Positions 1 through 7,915 of a stretch of 64,000 bases of DNA are shown piece by piece. Positions within the stretch are counted from its first letter, which is position 1. Each line of letters opens with the position of its first letter. Below the pieces are notes generated by a model. It was not told where the DNA came from. It saw only the letters and a list, made by a program, of their open reading frames with translations, and did not search any database. The DNA lies in the NCBI RefSeq assembly GCF_016863295.1, contig NZ_BOOP01000028.1, positions 1-64,000 of the forward strand. The letters are read 5' to 3'. This DNA is from Planotetraspora phitsanulokensis (GTDB lineage: Bacteria; Actinomycetota; Actinomycetes; Streptosporangiales; Streptosporangiaceae). A program made the translations under genes and the position numbers.

Positions 1-309
1 GCATCCCCACCGCCATCGGAACCCGCCTGGGCGTCAGCGTGGCCCGGAGCGTCCGACCCGGAGGAGGCCTCACGTGATGACTCGGCGTCCGAGGGTGACT
101 CCCCCGACCCGGCGAAACGCAACACGGAAAACGGCAAACGGGCGGAGGCCCGGCGAGGGGTTCCCGATCCGGAAGGCGACATCCCTGAAGCGCCCGACGA
201 CTCCGAGCGCGCACTAGAGGAATCCTGGCGCGGAGAATTCAGGGGAGAAAACGGCACAGAGTCGTTCCGCGAAGAATCCGGCCGAGAAAACGACGAAGAA
301 TCCAGCTGA
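1..309 (+). CDS. C-terminal fragment of an acidic, disordered protein (5' end outside window)
   Basis: Frame 1 is open from the first base to a TGA at 307-309, giving 102 visible residues. They are rich in Glu, Asp, Ser and Pro with little hydrophobic content, and the end repeats E-E-S and E-N motifs, so this looks like an intrinsically disordered tail. No domain is recognisable and the function is unknown. GC-rich third positions support real coding. The competing reverse-strand frames in 214-457 are short and Trp/Arg-rich, which looks like antisense shadow. The start lies upstream of the window. Confidence 0.5.
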   Translation, partial: ASPPPSEPAWASAWPGASDPEEASRDDSASEGDSPDPAKRNTENGKRAEARRGVPDPEGDIPEAPDDSERALEESWRGEFRGENGTESFREESGRENDEESS

Positions 310-736
310 TGGGAATCGAGCCCGAACAAGTCGAGGGCCGCGGTGCCATCGGACGGCCGTGACCCGCCCCTGGCCACCACCTCGGCCCACCACTCCGGGC
401 CGCAGGGCCGCTGCACTGCCACACCCATACACCTCCTCGAACTGGTGTATGAATCATGGCATGCGGACCCGTCGATTCGCCATTATTTTCGAATCAGAAT
501 CTCACAGAATTGCGTCATAACATATCCGGACATTCGATCCATCTGTTTAGCGGTTTCCAACAAAGAAACCCAGGTGCCCCGCACTAGCCAATACAAATAT
601 CAATAAAAAGCCGGACATATAATCCGCGTCCCCACTGCCGGGCGACAACCGGAACGGCGCCTGCAGAGCTCAGCGAACTCCGGCAGGCGCCGTCCCTCAA
701 GCTCCCTGAAGCCCGGCTCGCATGCGGACACGCGCC
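310..736. other. Non-coding, locally AT-rich gap
   Basis: I see no convincing gene in these 427 bp. Roughly 455-630 is strikingly AT-rich for this genome. A perfect 8-bp inverted repeat (CATACACC at 426-433, GGTGTATG at 444-451, 10-nt loop) could be a terminator for the leftmost gene or an operator. A strong hairpin at 654-693 is listed separately. A GTG-started frame at 343-606 crosses the AT-rich part but has no coding-like codon bias. Confidence 0.6.
654..693. terminator. Hairpin terminator after the kinase gene
   Basis: ACGGCGCCTGC at 654-664 is perfectly complementary to GCAGGCGCCGT at 683-693, with an 18-nt loop. It lies 44 nt beyond the stop codon of the minus-strand kinase gene, where a terminator is expected. 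There is no clear U-tract, as is common in actinomycetes. Confidence 0.7.
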
Positions 737-3700
737 TCAGGAAGGCGCCAGCCGGGACACCCCTTCCGGACACGAGACGGCCGCCAGGGGCCGTTTGGCG
801 AGCACGTCACGAGCCTGCGCCCTGGCCAGGTTCCACCCGTTCCAGGCGTCCGGCTCAGCCAGGTGGTTGACGGACACCACATCGCGAAGCACGCAGCTGC
901 GAGTGGGCTCGGGCAAACGATCCAGAGTCGGTACGGCTTCCGCCCCCAGGTCACCCAGATAATCGTGGTCCAGCCGGTAGACGCCCCGGACCGTCAACTG
1001 GGTCTCGGCGACCCGGACGTCGGGATTCCAGACCGCGAACGCGAGCAAGCAGATCCCGGTGACCATGACGAGCGTGCGAGGCAACCACCGCAATCCCCGG
1101 TTCGAGAGCCATACGGCCCCCGCGACCAGAACCAGGACGAACACGGCGGCCAGCCACCAGATCGTCGCCCCGACCGAGGCGCGCAAGCGGGACCAGCCGT
1201 ACGCGCCGGTGTAAAGACCGAGGCGGTGCAAGGCGGAGGCGAGGATGACAAGCGTGAACGCGCACAGCAGGCCCAGCAGCACAGCAAGCAGTCGCTGGTC
1301 CTTGCGGGCCTTCGGCCCGAACAGGCCCACCGCCGCCACGACGATCCCGAGCACGAAGACGCTGACGGTCACGAGCTCGAAGAAGCCCGATCTGGCGTAC
1401 TCGGCATAGGTCAGCCCGGCCGTGGACAACACCCTGCGGTTGCCGCCGAACAACACGGTGATCTGTACCGCGACGAAGGACGCGAACAGCAGGTTGAGGC
1501 CCACGAGCGGGATGACCCAGACCGCACGGCTGACCGATATCCGCAGGTCGGGACCGTCGGTCTCGGCGGCCGGCCGGAGAGCCACGAGTACGGCCGCCGC
1601 CGCGCCCACCGCGAACACGAAGAACAGGAAGATCCGTGCCGGCAGACTCGACGCCCAGTCGGGGGCCTGGAGCACCTCGTCTGCGAACTTGGAGAAGACC
1701 GCGTCGGCGGAGACGAACAGCAGTCCGAAGACCAGAAGCAGCACGATCGTGATTCCGACGCTCGCCAGGAGCGGAACCACCCTCCTGTGCCTGACCAGCC
1801 GCTTCATCGGCGCTTCCAGGAACCAGGGCAGCGGAAAGACCGCGAGAACGACTGACAACCCCCCTCGCAGGGCACTGAGCCAGCCGGCTCCCGCGCCGGA
1901 GATTCCGAGTGCCGCGATGCAGAACGCCGCCAGCAGCAACGGCCAGACGAGCCAGTCCGCGTCGCGGAACAGTGCGACCGACACCAACGCGTACGCCATG
2001 ATCCCGAATGCCACGGTCCACGGCGTGATGCGCTCACGATTCGTGCCGAGCAGCGCCGGGAACACGCCCGCTCCGAACGCGACCGCTGTGATCACCAGGC
2101 CCGACCCCGTCGCCGCGTACGGCAGGGCCAGAGCGGCTACGAGTCCGACGGCACCGGCTGCCAGGAGCAGCCACCGCGGCGCGTCAGGCAACGCCGGCCG
2201 CGGGAACAGCGGGGGTGGCACGTAAGCGGGCGGCGGCGCGTTACGAGCGCCACCCGGTGACGGCGGACCATAGCCGGGCGGCGGCGCGTTACGAACGCCA
2301 CCCGGTGACTGCGGCCCTCCGCCAGGCGGCGGAACTTCACGTATGCCCGCCGGCGGACCGTATCCAGGAGGTGGTGGCCCGTGGTGGACTCCCCCGTACT
2401 GGTGCGGCCCGTAATGGGGCGGCGGGTAGGGCGCGCCTCCATACGGAGGCGGACCGTACGCGGCCGGCGTCGGGTGCGGGCCCTGTGCCGCCGCGGCCAG
2501 ATCCGCGGACCTGTCGCCAACCGGCGCGGGTTCTCTCAGGTCAAGGCCCTTCGCCTTGGCATCCCCGCGCTGGGGACTTCCCGCCGCGGCGGCCCCACGC
2601 TCGACGCCTCCCGCCGTGGCGCCCCCACGCTGGGGACCTCCCGCCGCGGCATCCCCACGCTCGACGTTTCCTGCCTTGGAATCCGTCGTTCTAGGACCGG
2701 CCGACGCATCCGTCTGCTCGGCTGCTTCCGATCCGGCGTTCCTCTGCTCAGGACCGGCCGACGCATCCGACCGCTCGACTCTTTCCGGCTCGGCGCCCCT
2801 CGGCTCGGCGCCCCTCGGCTCGGCGCCCCTCGGCTCAGCGTCCTGCGGCTCAGCGCCACCCGACGGATCCGACCGCTCGATTCCCTCCGGCTCGGATACG
2901 CGCTCCGGCCCGGATCCGCCACCGGCGCCGATCGGCGCCGGAGCGGAGTCGGCCGCGTTCGCCTCCTTGCCCGCGGTGTCCCCTGCGACTTCCGCCGTAC
3001 CCTTCTCCCCGCCCTGGACCTCGTCCGTCGATGCCCCCGGTATCCCATCCCTCATGTCTCCCCTTGCCCTTCCCGCGCGCCCGGTGGCTCCGGTCGCGTC
3101 CCGTCCCGCCGCCCCCGTCTCGGCAGTCGTCTGAAGCTCCCCCGTGAGCGCCCGTACCGTCAGACCGGTCTGCGCGACGGCCGCGACCGCGCGACCGCCG
3201 ACGGGTGCTTGTGCCGGCCCCTCTGTCGGCGCAAGCGTCGGCCCAGGCCCGTGAACAGGTCCCGACACCGGTCCTGGCACAGGTCCCGGCACCGGTCTCG
3301 ACACGGGTCCTGGCACAGGTCCCGGCACCTGTCTCGACACGGGTCCCCGGACAGATCCAGGTGCAGGGCCCGTCGATCCCTTCGTCCTGTTCGTGTCACC
3401 CGATTCCTGCACCCCCGAAGGCACGCCGACGAACCTCCCGGGAAGCGCGACGACCATGCGGCAACCCCAGCCGCCGCCCTGCCCGTCAGCTGCCGGATCC
3501 GCTGCCGAATCACCCGATTCCGGCTCGGCCGCGCGGATCGAACCCCCGTGAAGCTCGACGATCTCCCTGGTGATCGCGAGGCCCAGCCCCGCGCCTCCCG
3601 CGTCGGCCGCGCGTCCGGCGTCCAGCCGTGAGAACCGTTCGAAGATCCGCGTACGCTCCGCGTCCGGGATGCCCGGTCCCCGGTCGATGACGCTGATCTC

Positions 3701-4468
3701 CAGATCGGTCCCGGACGACCGCGCTTCGAGCCGTACCGTCTCGCCGGCTGGGCTGTGCCGTACGGCGTTGTCCAGCAGGTTCGCCAGAACCTGGGCGAGC
3801 AGCGCGGGGTCGGCGAGGACGGCAGTCCCGTGCGGCACGTCGCTGTCGACCCGCACCCCCTCCCGCGCGAGGGCGGCCTCGTTGGCGGCCTGCCGGCACA
3901 ACGACGCGAGGTCGAGCACCTCGGCCTCCATCGGACGGGCTCCGGAGTCGAGCCGGGAGAGATCGAGCAACTGGGCGACCAGGCGCCCGAGACGCTGGGT
4001 CTGGGCCAGCGCCGTACCGAGCGTGTCGATGTCGGGCTCGGACACCCCGTCGACGACGTTCTCCAGGACGGCCTGCAACCCGGTGATCGGTGTCCGCAAC
4101 TCGTGGCTGACGTTGGCCACCAGTTCGCGTCGCTGCCGGTCCACCTCGCCGAGGTCGGCGGCCATCGCGTTGAACGCCCTGGCGAGCTCTCCCACCTCGT
4201 CCCTCGACGTCGCCGACACCCGCATGCCGTACCTGCCCTTGGCGACCGTCTGCGCGGCGGCGGCCATCTCCCGCAGCGGCTTGGTCATCCCCATTGCGAG
4301 CAGCTGCACCATGATCAGCGCGAGCACGGCGGCGATCGCGATGCGCACCTCGCGCGACAGCCCGGCGTTGATCCCGACCTCGTTGACCACGAAGGCCGTC
4401 ACCACGGCGAGCACGATCACGATGCCGAGCTTCACCTTGATCCGGCCGAGGAAATCGAGGGGCCGCAT
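737..4468 (-). CDS. Sensor histidine kinase fused to a DUF4173/DUF4153-type membrane domain
   Basis: About 1243 aa, far longer than a normal kinase (350-500 aa). Residues 1-345 form a complete HAMP sensor kinase: membrane helices near 13-30 and 41-60, HAMP 61-113, the H-box SHELRTP with phospho-acceptor His122, N-box NLLDNAVRH near 230-238, DRGPGIPD near 262, and G2 box GGAGLGLAI near 291-299. Residues about 350-763 are low complexity, with GPVPGPV-type and GAEPR repeats and Tyr/Pro-rich stretches. Residues about 764-1145 hold many membrane helices with a YAEYARSGFFEL signature typical of DUF4173, then a soluble tail. The ATG at 4468 is preceded by GGAGGTGGGGC and lies 25 bp after the regulator gene. 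Upstream in-frame codons look like read-through. The partner response regulator is the preceding gene. Confidence 0.88.
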   Translation of the reverse strand: MRPLDFLGRIKVKLGIVIVLAVVTAFVVNEVGINAGLSREVRIAIAAVLALIMVQLLAMGMTKPLREMAAAAQTVAKGRYGMRVSATSRDEVGELARAFNAMAADLGEVDRQRRELVANVSHELRTPITGLQAVLENVVDGVSEPDIDTLGTALAQTQRLGRLVAQLLDLSRLDSGARPMEAEVLDLASLCRQAANEAALAREGVRVDSDVPHGTAVLADPALLAQVLANLLDNAVRHSPAGETVRLEARSSGTDLEISVIDRGPGIPDAERTRIFERFSRLDAGRAADAGGAGLGLAITREIVELHGGSIRAAEPESGDSAADPAADGQGGGWGCRMVVALPGRFVGVPSGVQESGDTNRTKGSTGPAPGSVRGPVSRQVPGPVPGPVSRPVPGPVPGPVSGPVHGPGPTLAPTEGPAQAPVGGRAVAAVAQTGLTVRALTGELQTTAETGAAGRDATGATGRAGRARGDMRDGIPGASTDEVQGGEKGTAEVAGDTAGKEANAADSAPAPIGAGGGSGPERVSEPEGIERSDPSGGAEPQDAEPRGAEPRGAEPRGAEPERVERSDASAGPEQRNAGSEAAEQTDASAGPRTTDSKAGNVERGDAAAGGPQRGGATAGGVERGAAAAGSPQRGDAKAKGLDLREPAPVGDRSADLAAAAQGPHPTPAAYGPPPYGGAPYPPPHYGPHQYGGVHHGPPPPGYGPPAGIREVPPPGGGPQSPGGVRNAPPPGYGPPSPGGARNAPPPAYVPPPLFPRPALPDAPRWLLLAAGAVGLVAALALPYAATGSGLVITAVAFGAGVFPALLGTNRERITPWTVAFGIMAYALVSVALFRDADWLVWPLLLAAFCIAALGISGAGAGWLSALRGGLSVVLAVFPLPWFLEAPMKRLVRHRRVVPLLASVGITIVLLLVFGLLFVSADAVFSKFADEVLQAPDWASSLPARIFLFFVFAVGAAAAVLVALRPAAETDGPDLRISVSRAVWVIPLVGLNLLFASFVAVQITVLFGGNRRVLSTAGLTYAEYARSGFFELVTVSVFVLGIVVAAVGLFGPKARKDQRLLAVLLGLLCAFTLVILASALHRLGLYTGAYGWSRLRASVGATIWWLAAVFVLVLVAGAVWLSNRGLRWLPRTLVMVTGICLLAFAVWNPDVRVAETQLTVRGVYRLDHDYLGDLGAEAVPTLDRLPEPTRSCVLRDVVSVNHLAEPDAWNGWNLARAQARDVLAKRPLAAVSCPEGVSRLAPS

Positions 4469-4493
4469 GCCCCACCTCCATCTCAGCGGGCGA

Positions 4494-5183
4494 TCACGGA
4501 CGCACGAGGGCGTAGCCGACGCCATGGACGGTACGGACGACGTCGGGGCCGAGCTTCCTCCGCAGCGCACGGACGTGGCTGTCCACGGTCCGCGTCGCGG
4601 CCCCCTCTGCGAACCCCCAGATGTCGGACAGCAGGCGCTCACGCTCGAACACCTGGCCCGGACGCTCGGCGAGCCGTCTGAGCAGGTCGAACTCGGTCCT
4701 GGTCAGCTGCGCCTCCTCGCCCCTGACGAAGACCCGCCGTTCGGCCGTGTCGATCTCCACCTCGCCCACCCGGATCACGGCGTCCTCATGGGCGAGCTGG
4801 CTGGCGCGCTCGACCCTGCGCAGCAGGGCGTCGATCCTGGCCACCAGCTCCCGCATGCTGAACGGCTTGGTCATGTAGTCGTCCGCGCCCACGCCGAGGC
4901 CGACGAGCACGTCGGTCTCCTCACCGAGCGCGGTCAGCATGAGGACCGGCACCGGGCGGGCCGCCTGCATCCGGCGGCAGACCTCGAGCCCGTTCAGTCC
5001 GGGCAGCAGCCGGTCGAGGACCACGACGTCGGGTTCCGCCTGGGCGTAGGCCGCGAGCGCCTCCTCCCCGTCGCCCGCGACGCGCACGTCGAAGCCCTCC
5101 GCGACCAGCCGGATCTGTACGGCTCTCGCGATCGTCTCGTCGTCCTCGACCACGAGGACGCGACGTTGTTGGGGGGTGGCCAT
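4494..5183 (-). CDS. OmpR/PhoB-family response regulator
   Basis: 229 aa. The receiver domain shows VVEDDE near residues 11-16, phospho-acceptor Asp57 in VVLDRLLPG and the conserved Lys in MTKPF. A winged-helix DNA-binding domain with RTVDSHVRALRRKLG follows, ending in VHGVGYALV. It is the first gene of a two-gene operon with the kinase fusion 25 bp downstream. I chose ATG 5183 because family members start just before VLVVEDD. That start has no good ribosome site, but a TACGCT box lies just upstream and could serve a leaderless message. A GTG at 5249, preceded by GGAGG at suitable spacing, would add 22 residues and cannot be excluded. Confidence 0.9.
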   Translation of the reverse strand: MATPQQRRVLVVEDDETIARAVQIRLVAEGFDVRVAGDGEEALAAYAQAEPDVVVLDRLLPGLNGLEVCRRMQAARPVPVLMLTALGEETDVLVGLGVGADDYMTKPFSMRELVARIDALLRRVERASQLAHEDAVIRVGEVEIDTAERRVFVRGEEAQLTRTEFDLLRRLAERPGQVFERERLLSDIWGFAEGAATRTVDSHVRALRRKLGPDVVRTVHGVGYALVRP

Positions 5184-5276
5184 GGCGACAGCGTAGGCCG
5201 ACCCTGTGCACGGACTCCCTAGGGAAATGTGAAGATCCTGTGCAATCACCCCCACCCACCTCCGACAAAACGGATG

Positions 5277-5299
5277 GTTTCGGTCTCTAGTTACGGGTA
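5277..5299 (+). promoter_or_regulatory. Sigma-B/F-type stress promoter for the hemerythrin gene
   Basis: GTTT at 5277-5280, a 14-nt spacer, then GGGTA at 5295-5299 matches the GTTT-N14-16-GGGTA promoter class used by SigB/SigF-type stress sigma factors of actinobacteria. It ends 27 nt before the hemerythrin ATG, the right distance for a short leader containing AAGGGGG. Confidence 0.65.
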
Positions 5300-5326
5300 G
5301 TCCGAATATGACCTGAAGGGGGCAGG

Positions 5327-5920
5327 ATGGACCGTCAGACCAAACCCGAGCTGATGCACGAGAACGATGTCATCGACTTGCTGATCCACCAGCACGGGCT
5401 CATCAGGAATCTGTTCGACGAGGTCGCCCGGACCCAGGGAAGGGAACGCCAGGAGGCGTTCAGCCGTCTCGTCCGGCTGTTGGCCGTCCACGAGACCGCC
5501 GAGGAGGAGATCGTTCATCCATATGCGCGGCGGAAGCTGATCGGCGGGGACACGATCGTTGACAACCGTCTCCAGGAGGAGGAAGAGGCCAAGGAGATGC
5601 TCAGCCGCCTCGACGACATGGACGTGACGAAGCCGGAGTTCTCCCAGGAGCTGGAACGGCTCCGCGCGGCCGTCTTCGCCCACGCCGCCGCCGAGGAGCG
5701 CTACGAGTTCTCCGAGCTCAAGGCCGCGACCACGGAGGCCGAGCGCCGGGCGATGGCGGTGGGCGTCAAGGCCGCCGAGGCCGTCGCCCCCACCCACCCG
5801 CATCCCGGCACCGAGTCGGCGATGAAGAATCTGATGCTCGGCGGACCTGTCGCGATCATGGATCGTGCGCGCGACGTGATCCGCAAGGCGATGGGAAAGC
5901 CCGAGTCGGGCCAGAGCTGA
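5327..5920 (+). CDS. Hemerythrin HHE domain-containing protein
   Basis: 197 aa, cytosolic, no signal peptide. Paired helices carry candidate di-iron ligands: His21/His23 in LLIHQHGL, His55 and Glu59 in AVHETAEEE, His64 in VHPYA, and a later FAHAAAEERYEF segment. HHE proteins bind O2, NO or peroxide through a di-iron centre. The ATG is preceded by AAGGGGGCAGG and by the sigma-B-type promoter at 5277-5299, suggesting an envelope, osmotic or nitrosative stress role. The C-terminal 45 residues lack obvious ligands. The last 65 bp overlap the 3' end of the convergent HxlR gene. Confidence 0.9.
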   Translation: MDRQTKPELMHENDVIDLLIHQHGLIRNLFDEVARTQGRERQEAFSRLVRLLAVHETAEEEIVHPYARRKLIGGDTIVDNRLQEEEEAKEMLSRLDDMDVTKPEFSQELERLRAAVFAHAAAEERYEFSELKAATTEAERRAMAVGVKAAEAVAPTHPHPGTESAMKNLMLGGPVAIMDRARDVIRKAMGKPESGQS

Positions 5921-6863
5921 CCAATACGGCCGGCGAGCCGGCGGACCTCGCGTCCGTCCCGACCGGGGGCGGCGGGAATCGGACGTCGTGCCTGTGCAGG
6001 GGGCGGCCGCACACCGCACAGGCGAGGACGGGTGTGAGCGCGGCGCCACAGGGCCTGTGGGTGATGGTGAGCCCGGAGCCCGGCGGCGCCGCGAACTCCC
6101 CCTGTGCCCAGTGGACCAGGAACGCGACGACCTCGAAGAATGCCAGCCCCTTCTCAGTGAGCCGGTAGTCACCGTCCGCCTGACGCAGGACTCCCAGTTC
6201 GACGAACCGGCGGAGCCGGTCGGTCAGCACCGACGGCGCCGCCCCCAGTTCGGACTGGAACGCCACGAAGCGCCGCGTGCCCAGGAGTGCCGCCGCCAGG
6301 ACCATCGTGCTCCAGCGGTCGCCGAGGATCTCCATCGAGTCGGGACGGTAGCCGAGCGCGTCGAGATCGGCGTCCGGCCGGGCCGTCCTGCGGCGGCGGC
6401 GCGGGAGTCCGATGCCGACGAAGGTGGCATGCGGCCCCCGGACCGTCTGGGTGTCCCGGGCGCTCATCGGCTCGCCGCACGCGCCGCACACGAGGTACGG
6501 CCTGGCCTCCCCGCCGCAGGACTCGTGGATCAGCGTGGGGCAGTCCCGGCGGGCCCATTCGCGTTCCCAGGAGTGGATCGCGACGATCAGCGGCCACACC
6601 CCGGACCCCCGGGCGGTGAGCCGGTATTCGTGCCGCGTGCGACCGTCCCGGTGGGCGACCGGCGTCAGCATGCCCGAGCCGACCAGGTCCTTCAGCCGGG
6701 AGGCGAGGACGGATTCGGAGATGGGCAGCGTGTCGCGCCAGCCCGCGAACGTCCTCACCTCGCGTACCAGGGCCCGCTGCAGGATCAGGAGCACCCACCG
6801 GTCGCCCAGAATCGCGAGAGCCTGCCCGATCACGCTCAGCCGGTGATTCGGGTCCTCTTCCAT
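5856..6863 (-). CDS. Double HxlR-type winged-helix transcriptional regulator
   Basis: 335 aa, about twice a normal HxlR protein. Two wHTH units are visible: residues about 9-100 (IGQALAILGDRWVLLILQRAL ... SESVLASRLKDLVGSGML) and about 175-255 (MEILGDRWSTMVLAAALLGTRRF ... PSVLTDRLRRFVELGVL). Each is followed by a Cys-rich tail, HESCGG...CGACGEP after the first and HRPCGA...CAVCGRP after the second, which could bind a metal or thiol ligand. HxlR proteins usually dimerise, so this fusion may act as a pseudo-dimer. The start ATG at 6863 has AGAGGA upstream. The 3' end overlaps the hemerythrin gene on the other strand by 65 bp. Targets are unknown. Confidence 0.88.
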   Translation of the reverse strand: MEEDPNHRLSVIGQALAILGDRWVLLILQRALVREVRTFAGWRDTLPISESVLASRLKDLVGSGMLTPVAHRDGRTRHEYRLTARGSGVWPLIVAIHSWEREWARRDCPTLIHESCGGEARPYLVCGACGEPMSARDTQTVRGPHATFVGIGLPRRRRRTARPDADLDALGYRPDSMEILGDRWSTMVLAAALLGTRRFVAFQSELGAAPSVLTDRLRRFVELGVLRQADGDYRLTEKGLAFFEVVAFLVHWAQGEFAAPPGSGLTITHRPCGAALTPVLACAVCGRPLHRHDVRFPPPPVGTDARSAGSPAVLVSSGPTRAFPSPCGSRRAHDP

Positions 6864-7194
6864 GGTTCGGGATCCTCTTTCCGGCCGGCGTTCTCCGTTC
6901 GACTCTCCGGTCGCCTGAGCGTCGCATCCGCGTTCGCCTCCGCGTGTGCCTCTGCGTTCGGCCCTGCGTGCGGCTCTGCGTTCGGCGGCCTTGACGCCCA
7001 GCCTGCCCCAGAGCGGGCCTTCGCGCGCAGATCCGCCGGGGCGGACTCTCCGGGAACAGACCCTGCGGCGACGGGACCCTGCGGGGGCGGGCCCGTCCGA
7101 CGGCTGGAACTAGGACGCGGTCCCGGACGTTCTTGTTGCGACGCACTCCGGCAGCCGGGGGCTGCTGGACGCTCCGACAATGAAAGGCCCCACG
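6864..7194. other. Gene-free interval with a degenerate 12-nt repeat
   Basis: This 331-bp interval separates the HxlR gene from the small membrane-protein gene. About 6921-6986 is an imperfect tandem repeat with a period near 12 nt, of the type CTCTGCGTTCGG / CCTGCGTGCGG. A reverse-strand frame covers it and translates to an Ala/Glu/His repeat with no credible domain or ribosome site, so I do not call it a gene. Confidence 0.5.
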
Positions 7195-7392
7195 ATGTCG
7201 CCACTCGGCAAGTACTACGTAGGCGCGGCGATCGTGTCCGTGCTCGCCCTCTTCGTGCTTCCGCTGCCGTCGATCCTGGCCTGGCTGATCACGATCGTCG
7301 CCCTGGGCGCGCCGGTCGCGGCCTACTTCATGCTCGACGAATCGCAGCGCGCCCGGCTGCGGAGGGCCCGCCGCCGCGGCATCGGCCGCTGA
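7195..7392 (+). CDS. Small two-helix membrane protein, unknown function
   Basis: 65 aa from the ATG at 7195, which has GAAAGG 7 nt upstream. A start at 7180 would add five residues. Two hydrophobic segments occupy roughly residues 8-24 and 27-44, followed by a strongly basic tail (RRARRRGIGR) expected to stay in the cytoplasm. No family recognised. It ends just before a strong bidirectional terminator. Confidence 0.6.
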   Translation: MSPLGKYYVGAAIVSVLALFVLPLPSILAWLITIVALGAPVAAYFMLDESQRARLRRARRRGIGR

Positions 7393-7399
7393 CCGGGCG

Positions 7400-7440
7400 A
7401 GAAACCGGCACTGACACCGGCACTGACACCGGCACCGGCG
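7400..7440. repeat. Short GGCACTGACACC tandem repeat
   Basis: The 12-mer GGCACTGACACC is repeated and followed by a degenerate GGCACCGGCGTC copy, directly after the small membrane-protein gene. No function evident. Confidence 0.5.
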
Positions 7441-7477
7441 TCACGCGGCCGGCGCCCAGGAAGCACGGAAAACAACG

Positions 7478-7503
7478 CGCCCGCGGTCTCACGACCGCGG
7501 GCG
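7478..7503. terminator. Bidirectional hairpin terminator
   Basis: CGCCCGCGGTC at 7478-7488 pairs perfectly with GACCGCGGGCG at 7493-7503 around a TCAC tetraloop. It sits between the ends of two convergent genes (7392 on plus, 7516 on minus), so it can terminate both. Confidence 0.85.
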
Positions 7504-7515
7504 AACAGTGATGCG

Positions 7516-7836
7516 TCAGGCCGTGGCGGCAGCAATCGTCTGGCGGACGCGCTCGGTGACGCTGCGCTCCAGGACGAACGACAGGAACGGGATCGTCCCC
7601 GCGAGCAACACGAGCAGCAGGTAGCCGATGGGCCACCGGACCTTGAGCCCGAGGTTGAGGGCGCCCACCAGATAGATCATGTAAAGGAACCCGTGGATCG
7701 GGCCGACGACGGCCACCATCGCACCGTCGTCGAAGCCGTATTTCACGACCATGCCGGCACAGAGCAAGAGCAGCATCACGCCGACGACGTACGCCATGAC
7801 GCGATAGAACTTGAGCGCGGATTCCACGTCGATCAT
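7516..7836 (-). CDS. DUF3817-type integral membrane protein
   Basis: 106 aa. Three hydrophobic segments (about 13-32, 40-60, 70-88) and the motif VGPIHGFLYMIYL identify the DUF3817 family of small three-helix membrane proteins, which has no known biochemical role. Family members often neighbour SURF1 or transporter genes, and a SURF1-like gene follows here. The start is ATG 7836 (MIDVESALKFYRVMAYVVG). The terminator at 7478-7503 lies directly downstream. Confidence 0.8.
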   Translation of the reverse strand: MIDVESALKFYRVMAYVVGVMLLLLCAGMVVKYGFDDGAMVAVVGPIHGFLYMIYLVGALNLGLKVRWPIGYLLLVLLAGTIPFLSFVLERSVTERVRQTIAAATA

Positions 7837-7915
7837 TACCTCTGCTGGGAAACGGTCCTCACACGATATCCGTGTCCCCCGCCGCTCCGTCCGGCGGTGT
7901 CACCCGGAGCGGCGG

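Noticed and set aside
343-606. 87-aa GTG-started frame on plus
   Set aside because: It crosses the AT-rich island, has no ribosome site and no coding-like third-position bias.
4469-4642. N-terminal extension of the kinase fusion to 4642
   Set aside because: It would overlap the response regulator by about 150 bp with an Arg/Ser/Cys-rich sequence, whereas ATG 4468 has a strong ribosome site.
6836-7204. Ala/His/Glu-repeat frame on minus upstream of the HxlR gene
   Set aside because: Repeat-derived composition, no ribosome site and no domain; treated as non-coding.
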